Shown: positions 34,812 through 42,944 of the stretch, piece by piece
Layout of the letters: every line of letters starts with the position of its first letter
Numbering within the stretch: position 1 is the stretch's first letter
DNA from: Actinokineospora globicatena
Lineage (GTDB): Bacteria; Actinomycetota; Actinomycetes; Mycobacteriales; Pseudonocardiaceae
Assembly (NCBI RefSeq): GCF_024171945.1
Contig: NZ_JAMTCR010000002.1
Coordinates: 1,612,001-1,676,000 of the forward strand
Length of the DNA stretch: 64,000 nt
Direction of reading: 5' to 3'
Program-made: the position numbers and the translations under genes
The notes under the pieces: model-generated
The model's input: only the letters and a program-made list of their open reading frames with translations
Databases searched by the model: none
Told to the model about the DNA's origin: nothing

Positions 34812-35624
34812 CTACCCGGCGAGCGTCGGCACCGTCTCGTAGGTGACCGGGGCGGTCTTGGTGGATTCCTCCAGCAGCGGCAGGTACTTCTTCTCGCCCG
34901 TCAGGTGGACCAGGAAGAACGCCGTCAGCAGCGCCCGGCTGATCCGGTGGGTCGCGTGCTCCGCCTTGCCGTGCACGAGCAGGCCGCTCCAGTGCCGTCC
35001 CTCGGCGAACCCCAGGTGCGAGGCCTTCGGCAGGACCCGCAGCTGTGTCGGGCCGCCCCAGGACTGCGCGATCAGCTCCCCGTGCGACCTGGGCGGCGCT
35101 ACCAGGTCGTTCCCGCCGACCACGTGCAGTGACGGCATCTGGCACTGCCGGGCGGCGTCGGTCGCGAAGGGCTTGGTCTGGGCCGGGGCCAGGGTCGCCA
35201 CGGCCTTGACGCGGGAGTCGTCGGCGGCGGCCAGGACAGCGGCACCGGCGCCGGTCGAGTGGCCGGCCAACCCCAGCCGGTCCTGGTCGACGCTGATGGC
35301 GCCCTCACCGAGCCGGACCCCGACGCACACGTCCAGTGCCGTCCGCAGGTCGGCGGCCAGCAGCCGGGCCGACCCGAGCGGGCCGACGTGGGTGCCGGGG
35401 GCGGCGACCACGACGCCCCACGACGCCAGGTGCCGGAACAGGCCCCGGTAGCGGCTGGTGGGCTGCAGCCAGCCGTGCCCGAAGGCGATGGCCGGGAGGC
35501 CGAGGCCCGCCGCTGGGGTGAACACCACTCCCGGCAGGCCGACCAACGCCAGGTCGCCGCGCAGAACCTGGTGCGGACCCCGGCGGGTGAGCTCGTCGAG
35601 CAGGTGCTTGGCCGTGCGTGCCAT
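34812..35624 (-). CDS. Alpha/beta hydrolase, chlorophyllase/PET-hydrolase-like
   Basis: A 270-residue cytosolic hydrolase with the nucleophile elbow GHSTGAG (near residue 120), a candidate acid in GGNDLVAPP and His in ASHLGFAEG. The oxyanion region is FGHGWLQPTSRY. No signal peptide is seen. The closest family style is the dienelactone/chlorophyllase-like alpha/beta hydrolases; the substrate cannot be told. It converges on the cassette-2 end and diverges from glmS with only 49 bases between. Confidence 0.85.
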   Translation of the reverse strand: MARTAKHLLDELTRRGPHQVLRGDLALVGLPGVVFTPAAGLGLPAIAFGHGWLQPTSRYRGLFRHLASWGVVVAAPGTHVGPLGSARLLAADLRTALDVCVGVRLGEGAISVDQDRLGLAGHSTGAGAAVLAAADDSRVKAVATLAPAQTKPFATDAARQCQMPSLHVVGGNDLVAPPRSHGELIAQSWGGPTQLRVLPKASHLGFAEGRHWSGLLVHGKAEHATHRISRALLTAFFLVHLTGEKKYLPLLEESTKTAPVTYETVPTLAG

Positions 35625-35673
35625 GGGGCAAGCCTATCGGTGGTCGAGCTTTCCGGTCGTTACCCTGGTGCGC

Positions 35674-37533
35674 GTGTGCGGAATCGTGGGATATGTGGGG
35701 CACAGACCGGCTCTCGACGTGGTGCTCGCCGGGCTGCGCAGGCTCGAGTACCGGGGGTACGACTCGGCCGGGGTCGCGGTCCTGTCCGGGGACGGCCTCG
35801 CCGTCGAGCGCAAGGCGGGCAGGCTGGCGAACCTGGAGGCCAGGCTGGACGAGGTGGGCCGGGACGGGTTCGCGGGCACCGCGGGCATGGGCCACACCCG
35901 GTGGGCCACCCACGGCGCCCCGGTCGACCGCAACTCCCACCCGCACCGCGACACCACCGGCCGGGTCGCCGTCGTGCACAACGGGATCATCGAGAACTTC
36001 GCCGCGCTGCGCGCCGAGCTGGAGGCGGCCGGGGTCGAGCTGTCCAGCGACACCGACTCCGAGACCGTGGCCCACCTGGTGGCCCGCGCCTACGCCGACG
36101 GCGACACCCGGGGCGACCTGCCCGCCAGCGTCCGGCTGGTGTGCCGCCGCCTGGACGGGGCGTTCACCCTGGTCGTCACGCACGCCGACGTGCCGGACCT
36201 GATCGTCGCCGCCCGGCGCAGCTCGCCGCTGGTGGTCGGCATCGGCGACGGCGAGACCTTCGTCGCCTCCGACGTGGCCGCGTTCATCGAGCACACCCGC
36301 GAGGCCGTCGAGCTGGGCCAGGACCAGCTGGTGCTGATCACCCGCGACGGCTACGAGGTGCTCGACTTCCACGGCGAGCCCGCCCCCGCGAAGCCGTTCA
36401 CCGTCGACTGGGACCTCTCCGCCGCTGAGAAGGGCGGCCACGAGTACTTCATGCTCAAGGAGATCGACGAGCAGCCCACGGCCCTCGCCGACACCCTGCG
36501 CGGGCACTTCGCGGGCGGCCGGATCGTGCTCGACGAGCAGCGCCTGTCCGACCAGGACCTGCGCGACGTCGACAAGGTGTTCGTGGTGGCCTGCGGTTCG
36601 GCGTACCACTCCGGGCTGGTCGCCAAGTACGCCATCGAGCACTGGACCCGGCTGCCGGTCGAGGTCGAGCTGGCCTCGGAGTTCCGCTACCGCGACCCGG
36701 TGCTCGACCGCGACACCCTCGTCGTCGCCGTCTCCCAGTCCGGTGAGACCGCCGACACGCTGGAGGCCGTCCGGCACGCGCGTGAGCAGAAGGCCAGGGT
36801 GCTTGCGGTCTGCAACACCAACGGCGCGCAGATCCCGCGTGAGTCCGACGCGGTGCTCTACACCCACGCCGGGCCCGAGATCGGGGTCGCCTCCACCAAG
36901 GCGTTCCTGGCCCAGATCGCGGCGAACTACCTGGTCGGCCTGGCCCTGGCGCAGGCGCGCGGCACCAAGTACCCCGACGAGGTGGCCCGCGAGTTCCACG
37001 AGCTGTCCGCCATGCCCGACGCCGTGCGCCGGGTGCTGGGCACCACCGCCCAGGTCCAGGCACTGGGCCGGGAGCTCTCCGATGCCAAGGCCGTGCTGTT
37101 CCTCGGCAGGCACGTCGGCTACCCGGTGGCCCTGGAGGGCGCGCTCAAGCTCAAGGAACTGGCGTACATGCACGCCGAGGGCTTCGCCGCCGGTGAGCTC
37201 AAGCACGGCCCGATCGCGCTGATCGAGCCGGGCCTGCCGGTGGTCGTGGTCATGCCCTCGCCCAAGGGCCGGGCGGTGCTGCACTCGAAGCTGGTGTCCA
37301 ACATCAGCGAGATCCAGGCCAGGGGTGCGCGCACCATCGTCATCGCCGAGGAGGGCGACGACACGGTGCGGCCCTACGCCGACGAGCTGATCGAGGTCCC
37401 TGCCGTGCCCACGCTGCTGCAGCCGCTGGTCTCGACCGTGCCGCTGCAGGTCCTCGCCGCCGAGATCGCCAGGTCCCGGGGCTACGACGTGGACAAGCCG
37501 CGCAACCTGGCCAAGTCGGTCACCGTCGAATAG
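35674..37533 (+). CDS. glmS: Glutamine--fructose-6-phosphate aminotransferase
   Basis: GlmS makes glucosamine-6-phosphate from fructose-6-phosphate and glutamine. The 619-residue protein starts from GTG with MCGIVGYVGHRPALDV; Cys 2 becomes the N-terminal nucleophile after Met removal, which fixes the start. The glutaminase domain has LEYRGYDSAG and GHTRWATHGAP. Two SIS domains follow (CGSAYHSGLVAKY, VSQSGETADTLEA, STKAFLAQIAA), then the C-terminal AEIARSRGYDVDKPRNLAKSVTVE. Its stop is part of the AGGAG site used by the next gene. Confidence 0.98.
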   Translation: MCGIVGYVGHRPALDVVLAGLRRLEYRGYDSAGVAVLSGDGLAVERKAGRLANLEARLDEVGRDGFAGTAGMGHTRWATHGAPVDRNSHPHRDTTGRVAVVHNGIIENFAALRAELEAAGVELSSDTDSETVAHLVARAYADGDTRGDLPASVRLVCRRLDGAFTLVVTHADVPDLIVAARRSSPLVVGIGDGETFVASDVAAFIEHTREAVELGQDQLVLITRDGYEVLDFHGEPAPAKPFTVDWDLSAAEKGGHEYFMLKEIDEQPTALADTLRGHFAGGRIVLDEQRLSDQDLRDVDKVFVVACGSAYHSGLVAKYAIEHWTRLPVEVELASEFRYRDPVLDRDTLVVAVSQSGETADTLEAVRHAREQKARVLAVCNTNGAQIPRESDAVLYTHAGPEIGVASTKAFLAQIAANYLVGLALAQARGTKYPDEVAREFHELSAMPDAVRRVLGTTAQVQALGRELSDAKAVLFLGRHVGYPVALEGALKLKELAYMHAEGFAAGELKHGPIALIEPGLPVVVVMPSPKGRAVLHSKLVSNISEIQARGARTIVIAEEGDDTVRPYADELIEVPAVPTLLQPLVSTVPLQVLAAEIARSRGYDVDKPRNLAKSVTVE

Positions 37534-37542
37534 GAGCCGCGT

Positions 37543-38970
37543 TTGCTGGGCGTCTGGACCACCACCGCTGTCCGCGAGGCCGAGGCGCAGGTCTTGGCCG
37601 CGACCGCGCCAGGCGCCCTCATGCGCCGCGCCGCGCACGCCGTCGCGCTGCACGCGGCCGGGTTACTGGACCGGCGGTGCGGCGGCGTGTCCGGGCGGCG
37701 GGTGGTCCTGCTGGTCGGCGCGGGCGACAACGGTGGCGACGCGCTGTGGGCAGGCGCGTACCTGCGCAAGCGCGGGGTCGGCGTGACGGCGGTGCTGCTC
37801 GCGCCGGACCGCGCGCACGCCGAGGGGCTGGCGGCGCTCAAGCGCGCGGGTGGTCGGGTCGGCACGCCCGAGGACGTCGACTTCGCGGACCTGGTGATCG
37901 ACGGGATCGTGGGGTTGTCGGCGAGCGGCCCGCTGCGGCCGGACGCCGCCGCGGTCGTCGCCCGGGTCCGCGCGCCGGTCGTGGCGGTCGACCTGCCCAG
38001 CGGGGTCGACCCGGACACCGGCGCCGTGACCGGACCGGCGGTGACGGCCGATGTGACGGTCACCTTCGGCGGGCGCAAGCCGGTGCACTTCCTGGCCGGC
38101 GGGCGCTGCGGCGAGGTGCACCTGGTCGACCTCGGGCTCGACCTGCCGGAACCCCGGTTCTCGGTGCTCTCGGCCGAGGACGTCGCCGACGCGTGGCCGG
38201 TGCCAGCGGCCGGGGACGACAAGTACACGCAGGGTGTCGTGGGGGTGGCGGCCGGTTCGTCGACCTACCCGGGCGCCGCTGTGCTGTCGGTCGGCGCGGC
38301 TGTGCTGTCGACCTCGGGGCTGACCAGGTACGCGGGCTCGGCGGCCGACGAGGTGCGCCGCCGGTGGCCGGAGGTCATCGCCACCGGGTCGCTCGGGGAC
38401 GCGGGACGGGTGCAGGCCTGGGTCGCCGGACCGGGGATGGGGACCGGCAAGGCCGCGCGTGACGTCCTCGGGGACGTCCTCGGCGCGGGCGTGCCGGTGT
38501 GCGCGGACGCCGACGCGATCACCCTGCTGGCGGCGAACCCGCAGCTGTGGGACGCCAAGGACCCGGACGCGCCGGTGCTGATCACCCCGCACGACCGCGA
38601 GTTCGCGCGGATCGCCGAACCGCACGGGATCGAACTGGGCACCGACCGGGTCGCCGCCGCGCTGCAGTTGGCGGCCGAGTTGAGCGTGACCGTGCTGCTC
38701 AAGGGGCATGTCACGGTGATCGCGGACCCGACGGGCGCCGTACTGGTGAACGCCGCCCGGTCGCACTGGCTGGCCACCGCGGGTTCCGGCGACGTGCTGT
38801 CCGGGATGATCGGCGCGTTGCTGGCAGCCGGGCTGGAACCGCTGCTCGCCGCCGCGTGCGCCGCGTTCGTGCACGTCCGGGCCGGTGAACTGGCCGCTCG
38901 GGGTGCTCCAGCGCCCGCATCGGCGATCGTCTCGGCGTTGCCGGATGCGATTCGGTCGGTGTTGTCGTGA
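37543..38970 (+). CDS. nnr: Bifunctional NAD(P)H-hydrate epimerase/dehydratase
   Basis: Repairs hydrated NAD(P)H: the N-terminal half epimerises R and S forms, and the C-terminal half dehydrates the S form using ADP or ATP. The 475-residue protein has the YjeF-N domain (LLVGAGDNGGDALWAG, VAVDLPSGVDPDTG) and the carbohydrate-kinase-like domain (VAGPGMGTGKAARD, LITPHDREFARI, LKGHVTVIADPTG, WLATAGSGDVLSGMIG). The start is TTG 37543, supported by AGGAG six bases upstream. The stop overlaps the alr GTG. Confidence 0.95.
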   Translation: MLGVWTTTAVREAEAQVLAATAPGALMRRAAHAVALHAAGLLDRRCGGVSGRRVVLLVGAGDNGGDALWAGAYLRKRGVGVTAVLLAPDRAHAEGLAALKRAGGRVGTPEDVDFADLVIDGIVGLSASGPLRPDAAAVVARVRAPVVAVDLPSGVDPDTGAVTGPAVTADVTVTFGGRKPVHFLAGGRCGEVHLVDLGLDLPEPRFSVLSAEDVADAWPVPAAGDDKYTQGVVGVAAGSSTYPGAAVLSVGAAVLSTSGLTRYAGSAADEVRRRWPEVIATGSLGDAGRVQAWVAGPGMGTGKAARDVLGDVLGAGVPVCADADAITLLAANPQLWDAKDPDAPVLITPHDREFARIAEPHGIELGTDRVAAALQLAAELSVTVLLKGHVTVIADPTGAVLVNAARSHWLATAGSGDVLSGMIGALLAAGLEPLLAAACAAFVHVRAGELAARGAPAPASAIVSALPDAIRSVLS

Positions 38971-40040
38971 GTCGGGCTGAGGTTGTTATCGACTTGGATG
39001 CGTTGCGGCATAACGTGTCGCTGTTGGTGCGTCGTGCCGCAGGCGCCGAGAGCATGGCCGTGGTCAAGGCCGACGGTTATGGGCACGGCGCGGTCCCGGT
39101 TGCCAAGGCCGCACTGCAGGCGGGCGTGACGTGGCTCGGGTCGTGCTCGCTCGAAGAGGCGCTTGCCTTGCGGGAAGCGGGGATCACGGCGCCGATTCTG
39201 TCCTGGTTGGACGGGCCGGATGTGGACATGTCGACGGCGGTGGCCGCTGGTGTGGACGTCGGGGTGTCCTCTGTGGAGCAGCTGCGGCGGCTGTCCGGCG
39301 CCCGGGTGCACCTGAAGATCGACACGGGGTTGAGCCGCAACGGGTGTCCGCCGGAGCGGTGGGCGGAGCTGGTGCGCGCCGCGGCGGCTTCGGACAACGA
39401 GGTGTACGCGGTCTGGTCGCACCTGGCTTGCGCGGACGACCCCGGCCATCCGTCGATCGACGAGCAGGCCAAGCGGTTCGCTGACGCCTACGACGAGGCG
39501 GTGTCGGCCGGGCTGCGGCCCAAGCGGCACCTGGCGAACTCGGCGGCGACGCTGAACCGGCCGGACCTGCACTTCGACATCGTGCGGCTCGGCATCGCGA
39601 TGTACGGGCTCAACCCGTTGGCGCAACCCGAGGACCTGCGCCCGGTCATGACGTTCCGCTCCCAGGTCGCCCTGGTCAAGCGGATCCGGGCGGGCGAGTC
39701 CGTCTCCTATGGACAGACGTGGACCGCGACCGAGGACACCACGCTCGCGCTGGTCACCGCGGGCTACGCCGATGGTGTGCCGAGGTTGTTGTCCAACCGC
39801 ATGGAGGTGCTGCTCGCGGGTGCGCGGCGGCCGATCCGGGGACGGGTGTGCATGGACCAGGTGGTCGTCGACTGCGGTGACGCGGACGTGTCCGAGGGCG
39901 ACGACGTCGTCCTGTTCGGCTCGGCGGCGCGTGGTGAGCCGACCGCGACCGAGTGGGCCGAGGCGATCGGGACGATCGACTACGAGATCGTCACCGGCAT
40001 GTACCGGCCTCGCGTGCGCCGCAGGTATGTGGGCGAATGA
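38967..40040 (+). CDS. alr: Alanine racemase
   Basis: Makes D-alanine for peptidoglycan with pyridoxal phosphate. The 357-residue protein has the PLP lysine in AVVKADGYGHG (near residue 33), HLKIDTGLSRNGC, and the catalytic Tyr and surroundings in VSYGQTWTATEDTTLALV. It also has GRVCMDQVVVDCG and ends at the family's EIVTGMYRPRVRRRYVGE. GTG start overlapping the nnr stop (GTGA), and stop overlapping the next ATG (ATGA). Confidence 0.97.
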   Translation: MSRAEVVIDLDALRHNVSLLVRRAAGAESMAVVKADGYGHGAVPVAKAALQAGVTWLGSCSLEEALALREAGITAPILSWLDGPDVDMSTAVAAGVDVGVSSVEQLRRLSGARVHLKIDTGLSRNGCPPERWAELVRAAAASDNEVYAVWSHLACADDPGHPSIDEQAKRFADAYDEAVSAGLRPKRHLANSAATLNRPDLHFDIVRLGIAMYGLNPLAQPEDLRPVMTFRSQVALVKRIRAGESVSYGQTWTATEDTTLALVTAGYADGVPRLLSNRMEVLLAGARRPIRGRVCMDQVVVDCGDADVSEGDDVVLFGSAARGEPTATEWAEAIGTIDYEIVTGMYRPRVRRRYVGE

Positions 40041-41098
40041 ACCGCATCGGGAAGGTCGCCGCCGGCGCGGGTGTGCTCGCGGCCGCCGCAGCCGCCGTCG
40101 CTGTCGGGGTCCGCAAGCGCACGCCGAACGAGGACCCGTACCGGGACGAACCGCTGGGGGAGTTGAAGCCCACGCGGAGCGGGTCGGTCGTTGCCAGCGA
40201 CGGGGTTGTGCTGTCGTACGAGGAAGTCGACCCGGCCGACGGCGGCACCCCGGAGGTGACGGCGGTGCTGGTCCACGGGTTCGCGATGAGCAGGCTCGCG
40301 TGGCACTTCCAGCGCCGTGACCTCGCCGCGCTCGTGGACCCCAGGGTGCGGCTGGTGCTCTACGACCACCGCAGCCACGGCCGCTCCGGTCGCGCCGACG
40401 CCGCCTCCAGCACGATCGACCAGCTCGCCGACGACCTCGACGAGGTGGTGCGCGCGGTCGTCCCCGAGGGGCCGATCGTCCTCATCGGACACTCGATGGG
40501 CGGCATGGTCGTGATGGCGCTGGCCGAGCGCGACCCGGAGCTGTTCGCCGAGCGGGTCACCGGGGTCGCGCTGATCGGCACCTCGGCGGGCGAGGTCGGC
40601 CGCAGCGGGCTGCCCCGGCCGCTGCTGTCCAAGTACAACCCGCTGACCAGGGTGCTCGGCCGGGTCGCCGAGTGGCAGCCCGCCGCCGTCGAGCTCATCC
40701 GCACCGCTGGCGGCGGCATCACCCGGCAGGCGGCCCGCACGATCGGGTTCGGCCCCGGCAACACCAGCCCCCGGCTGGTGGACTTCGCGGTCAAGCTGCT
40801 GGACGTGACGCCGGTGCGGGTGCTCGCCGACTTCGTCGACACCCTGGGCAGCCACAACCGGTACGCCGCGCTGGCCGGGCTCAAGCACTGCCAGGTGCTG
40901 GTGCTCAGCGGCGACCACGACTGGATGACCCCGTTCGCGCACGCCGAGCGGATCGCCGCCGAACTGCCCGACGCCCACCTGGTGCGGGTCCCCGGCGCCG
41001 GGCACCTGGTGATGCTGGAGCAGGCGGACCTGGTCGACGAGCACCTGGCTACGCTGCTGCGCGAGAGCTGCAAGGGAGGGACCCGTGGCCGGGACTGA
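40037..41098 (+). CDS. Alpha/beta hydrolase with N-terminal membrane anchor
   Basis: A 353-residue protein. Residues 5-22 are a hydrophobic Ala-rich segment (VAAGAGVLAAAAAAVAVGV), probably an anchor. The hydrolase domain has VLVHGFAMSRLAWHFQ, the nucleophile elbow GHSMGGMVVMA, the acid in LSGDHDWMTP and His in PGAGHLVMLE. The alr-hydrolase-tsaE order is widely kept in actinobacteria. Substrate unknown. The end overlaps tsaE by 14 bases, so the two are translationally linked. Confidence 0.9.
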   Translation: MNRIGKVAAGAGVLAAAAAAVAVGVRKRTPNEDPYRDEPLGELKPTRSGSVVASDGVVLSYEEVDPADGGTPEVTAVLVHGFAMSRLAWHFQRRDLAALVDPRVRLVLYDHRSHGRSGRADAASSTIDQLADDLDEVVRAVVPEGPIVLIGHSMGGMVVMALAERDPELFAERVTGVALIGTSAGEVGRSGLPRPLLSKYNPLTRVLGRVAEWQPAAVELIRTAGGGITRQAARTIGFGPGNTSPRLVDFAVKLLDVTPVRVLADFVDTLGSHNRYAALAGLKHCQVLVLSGDHDWMTPFAHAERIAAELPDAHLVRVPGAGHLVMLEQADLVDEHLATLLRESCKGGTRGRD

Positions 41099-41546
41099 GA
41101 CCGTGGCACTGCCCACCGCGGGCGACACGCACGACTTCGGGCGCGCGCTCGGCGGAGTGCTGCGCGCCGGTGACCTGGTGCTGCTCGCCGGGCCGCTCGG
41201 CGCGGGCAAGACCGCGCTCGCGCAGGGCATCGGCGCCGGGCTCGGCGTCGCCGGGCGGGTCAGCAGCCCGACGTTCATCATCGCCCGCGAGCACCGCGCC
41301 GGGACCAGGGGCATCCCGATGGTGCACGTCGACGCCTACCGGCTCGGCGGGTCGCTCGACGAGCTCGACGACCTGGACCTCGACACCGAGCTGGTCGCGT
41401 CGGCGGTGGTCGTGGAGTGGGGCGAGGGCAGCGCGGACCGGCTCTCCGCCGACCACCTGCTGATCCGGCTGGACCGGCTGGCCGACGACTCCCGCGTGGC
41501 CACCGTCGAGCGGTACGGTGCCTGGGTCGACCGACCGATCGGGTGA
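41085..41546 (+). CDS. tsaE: tRNA threonylcarbamoyladenosine biosynthesis ATPase TsaE
   Basis: TsaE is the ATPase that resets the TsaB-TsaD complex during t6A37 tRNA modification; both partners are encoded at 45123 and 46231. The 153-residue protein has the P-loop LAGPLGAGKTALAQG (near residue 36), SSPTFIIAREH, and VHVDAYRLGGSLDELDDLDL. The start is GTG with GGGAGG upstream inside the previous gene. Confidence 0.95.
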   Translation: MAGTETVALPTAGDTHDFGRALGGVLRAGDLVLLAGPLGAGKTALAQGIGAGLGVAGRVSSPTFIIAREHRAGTRGIPMVHVDAYRLGGSLDELDDLDLDTELVASAVVVEWGEGSADRLSADHLLIRLDRLADDSRVATVERYGAWVDRPIG

Positions 41547-41578
41547 GCCCTGCGGGGCACCGGGATGGGGGCCTGAAG

Positions 41579-42280
41579 GTGCGCGCGGTGATCTTCGACT
41601 GGGGCGGCACGCTGACCCCGTGGGTGACCATGGACCACCTCGCGGCCTGGCGGGCCTACGCCGATGTCGTGCACCCCGACGACCAGGCCAGGGCGACCGA
41701 GCTGGCGGCCGCCGTGCTCACCGCCGAGAACGCCGCGTGGACCCTGGTGCGCGACCAGCACGTCGCGTTCACGCTGGCGCAGGTGCTCGACACCGCCGCC
41801 GCGCCTGCGGACGAGCGCGCGCTGCGGGCGTTCCGCGACTACTGGGACCGTGCGACGTACACCGACCCCGAGGTGGCGCCGATGCTGACCGGCCTGCGGG
41901 AACGGGGTCTGCGCACCGGGGTGCTGTCGTCGACCGCGTGGCCCGCGGCGTGGCACGAAGAGGTCCTGCACCGCGACGGCGTGCTCGACCTGTTCCACGC
42001 GCGGGTGTGGAGCAGCGACCTGCAGTACACCAAGCCGCACCGCGCCGCGTTCGAGGCCGCCATGGCCGCCGTCGGCGTCGACGACCCGGCGGACTGCGTG
42101 TACGTCGGCGACCGCCCGTACGACGACATCAGCGGCGCCAAGGCGATCGGGATGCGCGCGGTGCTGATCCCGCACAGTGACATCCCCGTCACGCAACAGG
42201 TACCTGTCGACGTCACCCCGGACGCCGTGGTGCAGCGGCTCTCGGAACTCCCCGGCGTCGTGGACCGCTGGTTGACCTGA
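41579..42280 (+). CDS. HAD-superfamily hydrolase
   Basis: About 233 residues from GTG 41579 (MRAVIFDWGGTLTPW). An earlier in-frame GTG at 41543 overlaps the tsaE stop as GTGA and would add 12 residues. Motif I is DWGGT, with Gly in the place of the usual second Asp, as in a recognised HAD subgroup. Motif II lies in GVLSSTAW, motif III in KPHRAAFEAA, motif IV in VYVGDRPYDDISGAK. It is a small-molecule phosphatase or related enzyme; substrate unknown. Confidence 0.88.
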   Translation: MRAVIFDWGGTLTPWVTMDHLAAWRAYADVVHPDDQARATELAAAVLTAENAAWTLVRDQHVAFTLAQVLDTAAAPADERALRAFRDYWDRATYTDPEVAPMLTGLRERGLRTGVLSSTAWPAAWHEEVLHRDGVLDLFHARVWSSDLQYTKPHRAAFEAAMAAVGVDDPADCVYVGDRPYDDISGAKAIGMRAVLIPHSDIPVTQQVPVDVTPDAVVQRLSELPGVVDRWLT

Positions 42281-42340
42281 TCGGGGTGCTGAACAAGCCG
42301 ACCGGGGGATCGGCGCGGGCCACCGACCGGGCCAGGGTGG

Positions 42341-42367
42341 GTCCAGACGGGACTGTCCCGTCTGGAC
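42341..42367. repeat. 27-base near-perfect palindrome
   Basis: GTCCAGACGGGA (42341-42352) pairs perfectly with TCCCGTCTGGAC (42356-42367) around CTG. It lies 23 bases before the lectin ATG and is followed by GTTTCCCC. It may be the terminator of the tsaE-HAD unit or an operator for the lectin gene. Confidence 0.65.
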
Positions 42368-42389
42368 GTTTCCCCTTGGAGGGTCATTC

Positions 42390-42902
42390 ATGAAGGCGCG
42401 CAACGTGGTCGCCGTGGTCATCGGCGCGGTCGGTGGCCTGCTCGCCGCCGTGCTCCCCGCGGCGGCGGACGAGTTCGGCACCTGGCACGAGCTCAAGCCG
42501 CGCAGCAGCGACAAGTGCCTGGACGTCGACGGCGGCTCCACCGAGGACGGTGCGAACGCCATCCAGTACACCTGCCACGGCGGCACCAACCAACAATGGC
42601 AACTCGTCCTGGTCGACTCGAGTGACGTGTTCGCCATCTCGGCGGGCAACAGCGGCAAGTGCCTCGACGTCGAGGGCGGCGCCACCAACGACGGCGCCAA
42701 CGTCATCCAGTGGGAGTGCCACGGCGGCAAGAACCAGCAGTGGCAACTGGTCCCGCTCGGCGCGGGTCTGTACGAGATCCGCTCGGTCAACAGCGACAAG
42801 TGCCTCGACGTCGACGGTGGCTCCACCGAGGACGGCGCGAACATCATCCAGTGGCCCTGCCACGGCGGCGACAACCAGGCGTGGTCGCTCACCAACGTCT
42901 GA
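42390..42902 (+). CDS. Secreted ricin-type beta-trefoil lectin
   Basis: A 170-residue exported protein: signal peptide (MKARNVVAVVIGAVGGLLAAVLPAAA, cleavage near residue 27) and then a single beta-trefoil. Its three lobes each have C-L-D-V-[DE]-G-G, N-D/E-D-G-A-N and a Q-x-W end (NQQWQL, NQQWQL, NQAWSL). There is no enzyme domain attached, which is unusual for actinomycete ricin domains, so it probably acts as a free carbohydrate-binding protein. TTGGAGGG precedes the ATG. It converges with matB. Confidence 0.9.
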   Translation: MKARNVVAVVIGAVGGLLAAVLPAAADEFGTWHELKPRSSDKCLDVDGGSTEDGANAIQYTCHGGTNQQWQLVLVDSSDVFAISAGNSGKCLDVEGGATNDGANVIQWECHGGKNQQWQLVPLGAGLYEIRSVNSDKCLDVDGGSTEDGANIIQWPCHGGDNQAWSLTNV

Positions 42903-42908
42903 CCGGCG

Positions 42909-42944
42909 CGGGGCCTGACAGTCCCTTGTGGACTTCAGGCCCCG
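42909..42944. terminator. Bidirectional terminator between lectin and matB
   Basis: CGGGGCCTGA (42909-42918) pairs with 42935-42944, and inside it AGTCC pairs with GGACT around CTTGT, with one unpaired C. The right arm overlaps the last codons of matB. It should stop both converging transcripts. Confidence 0.8.
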
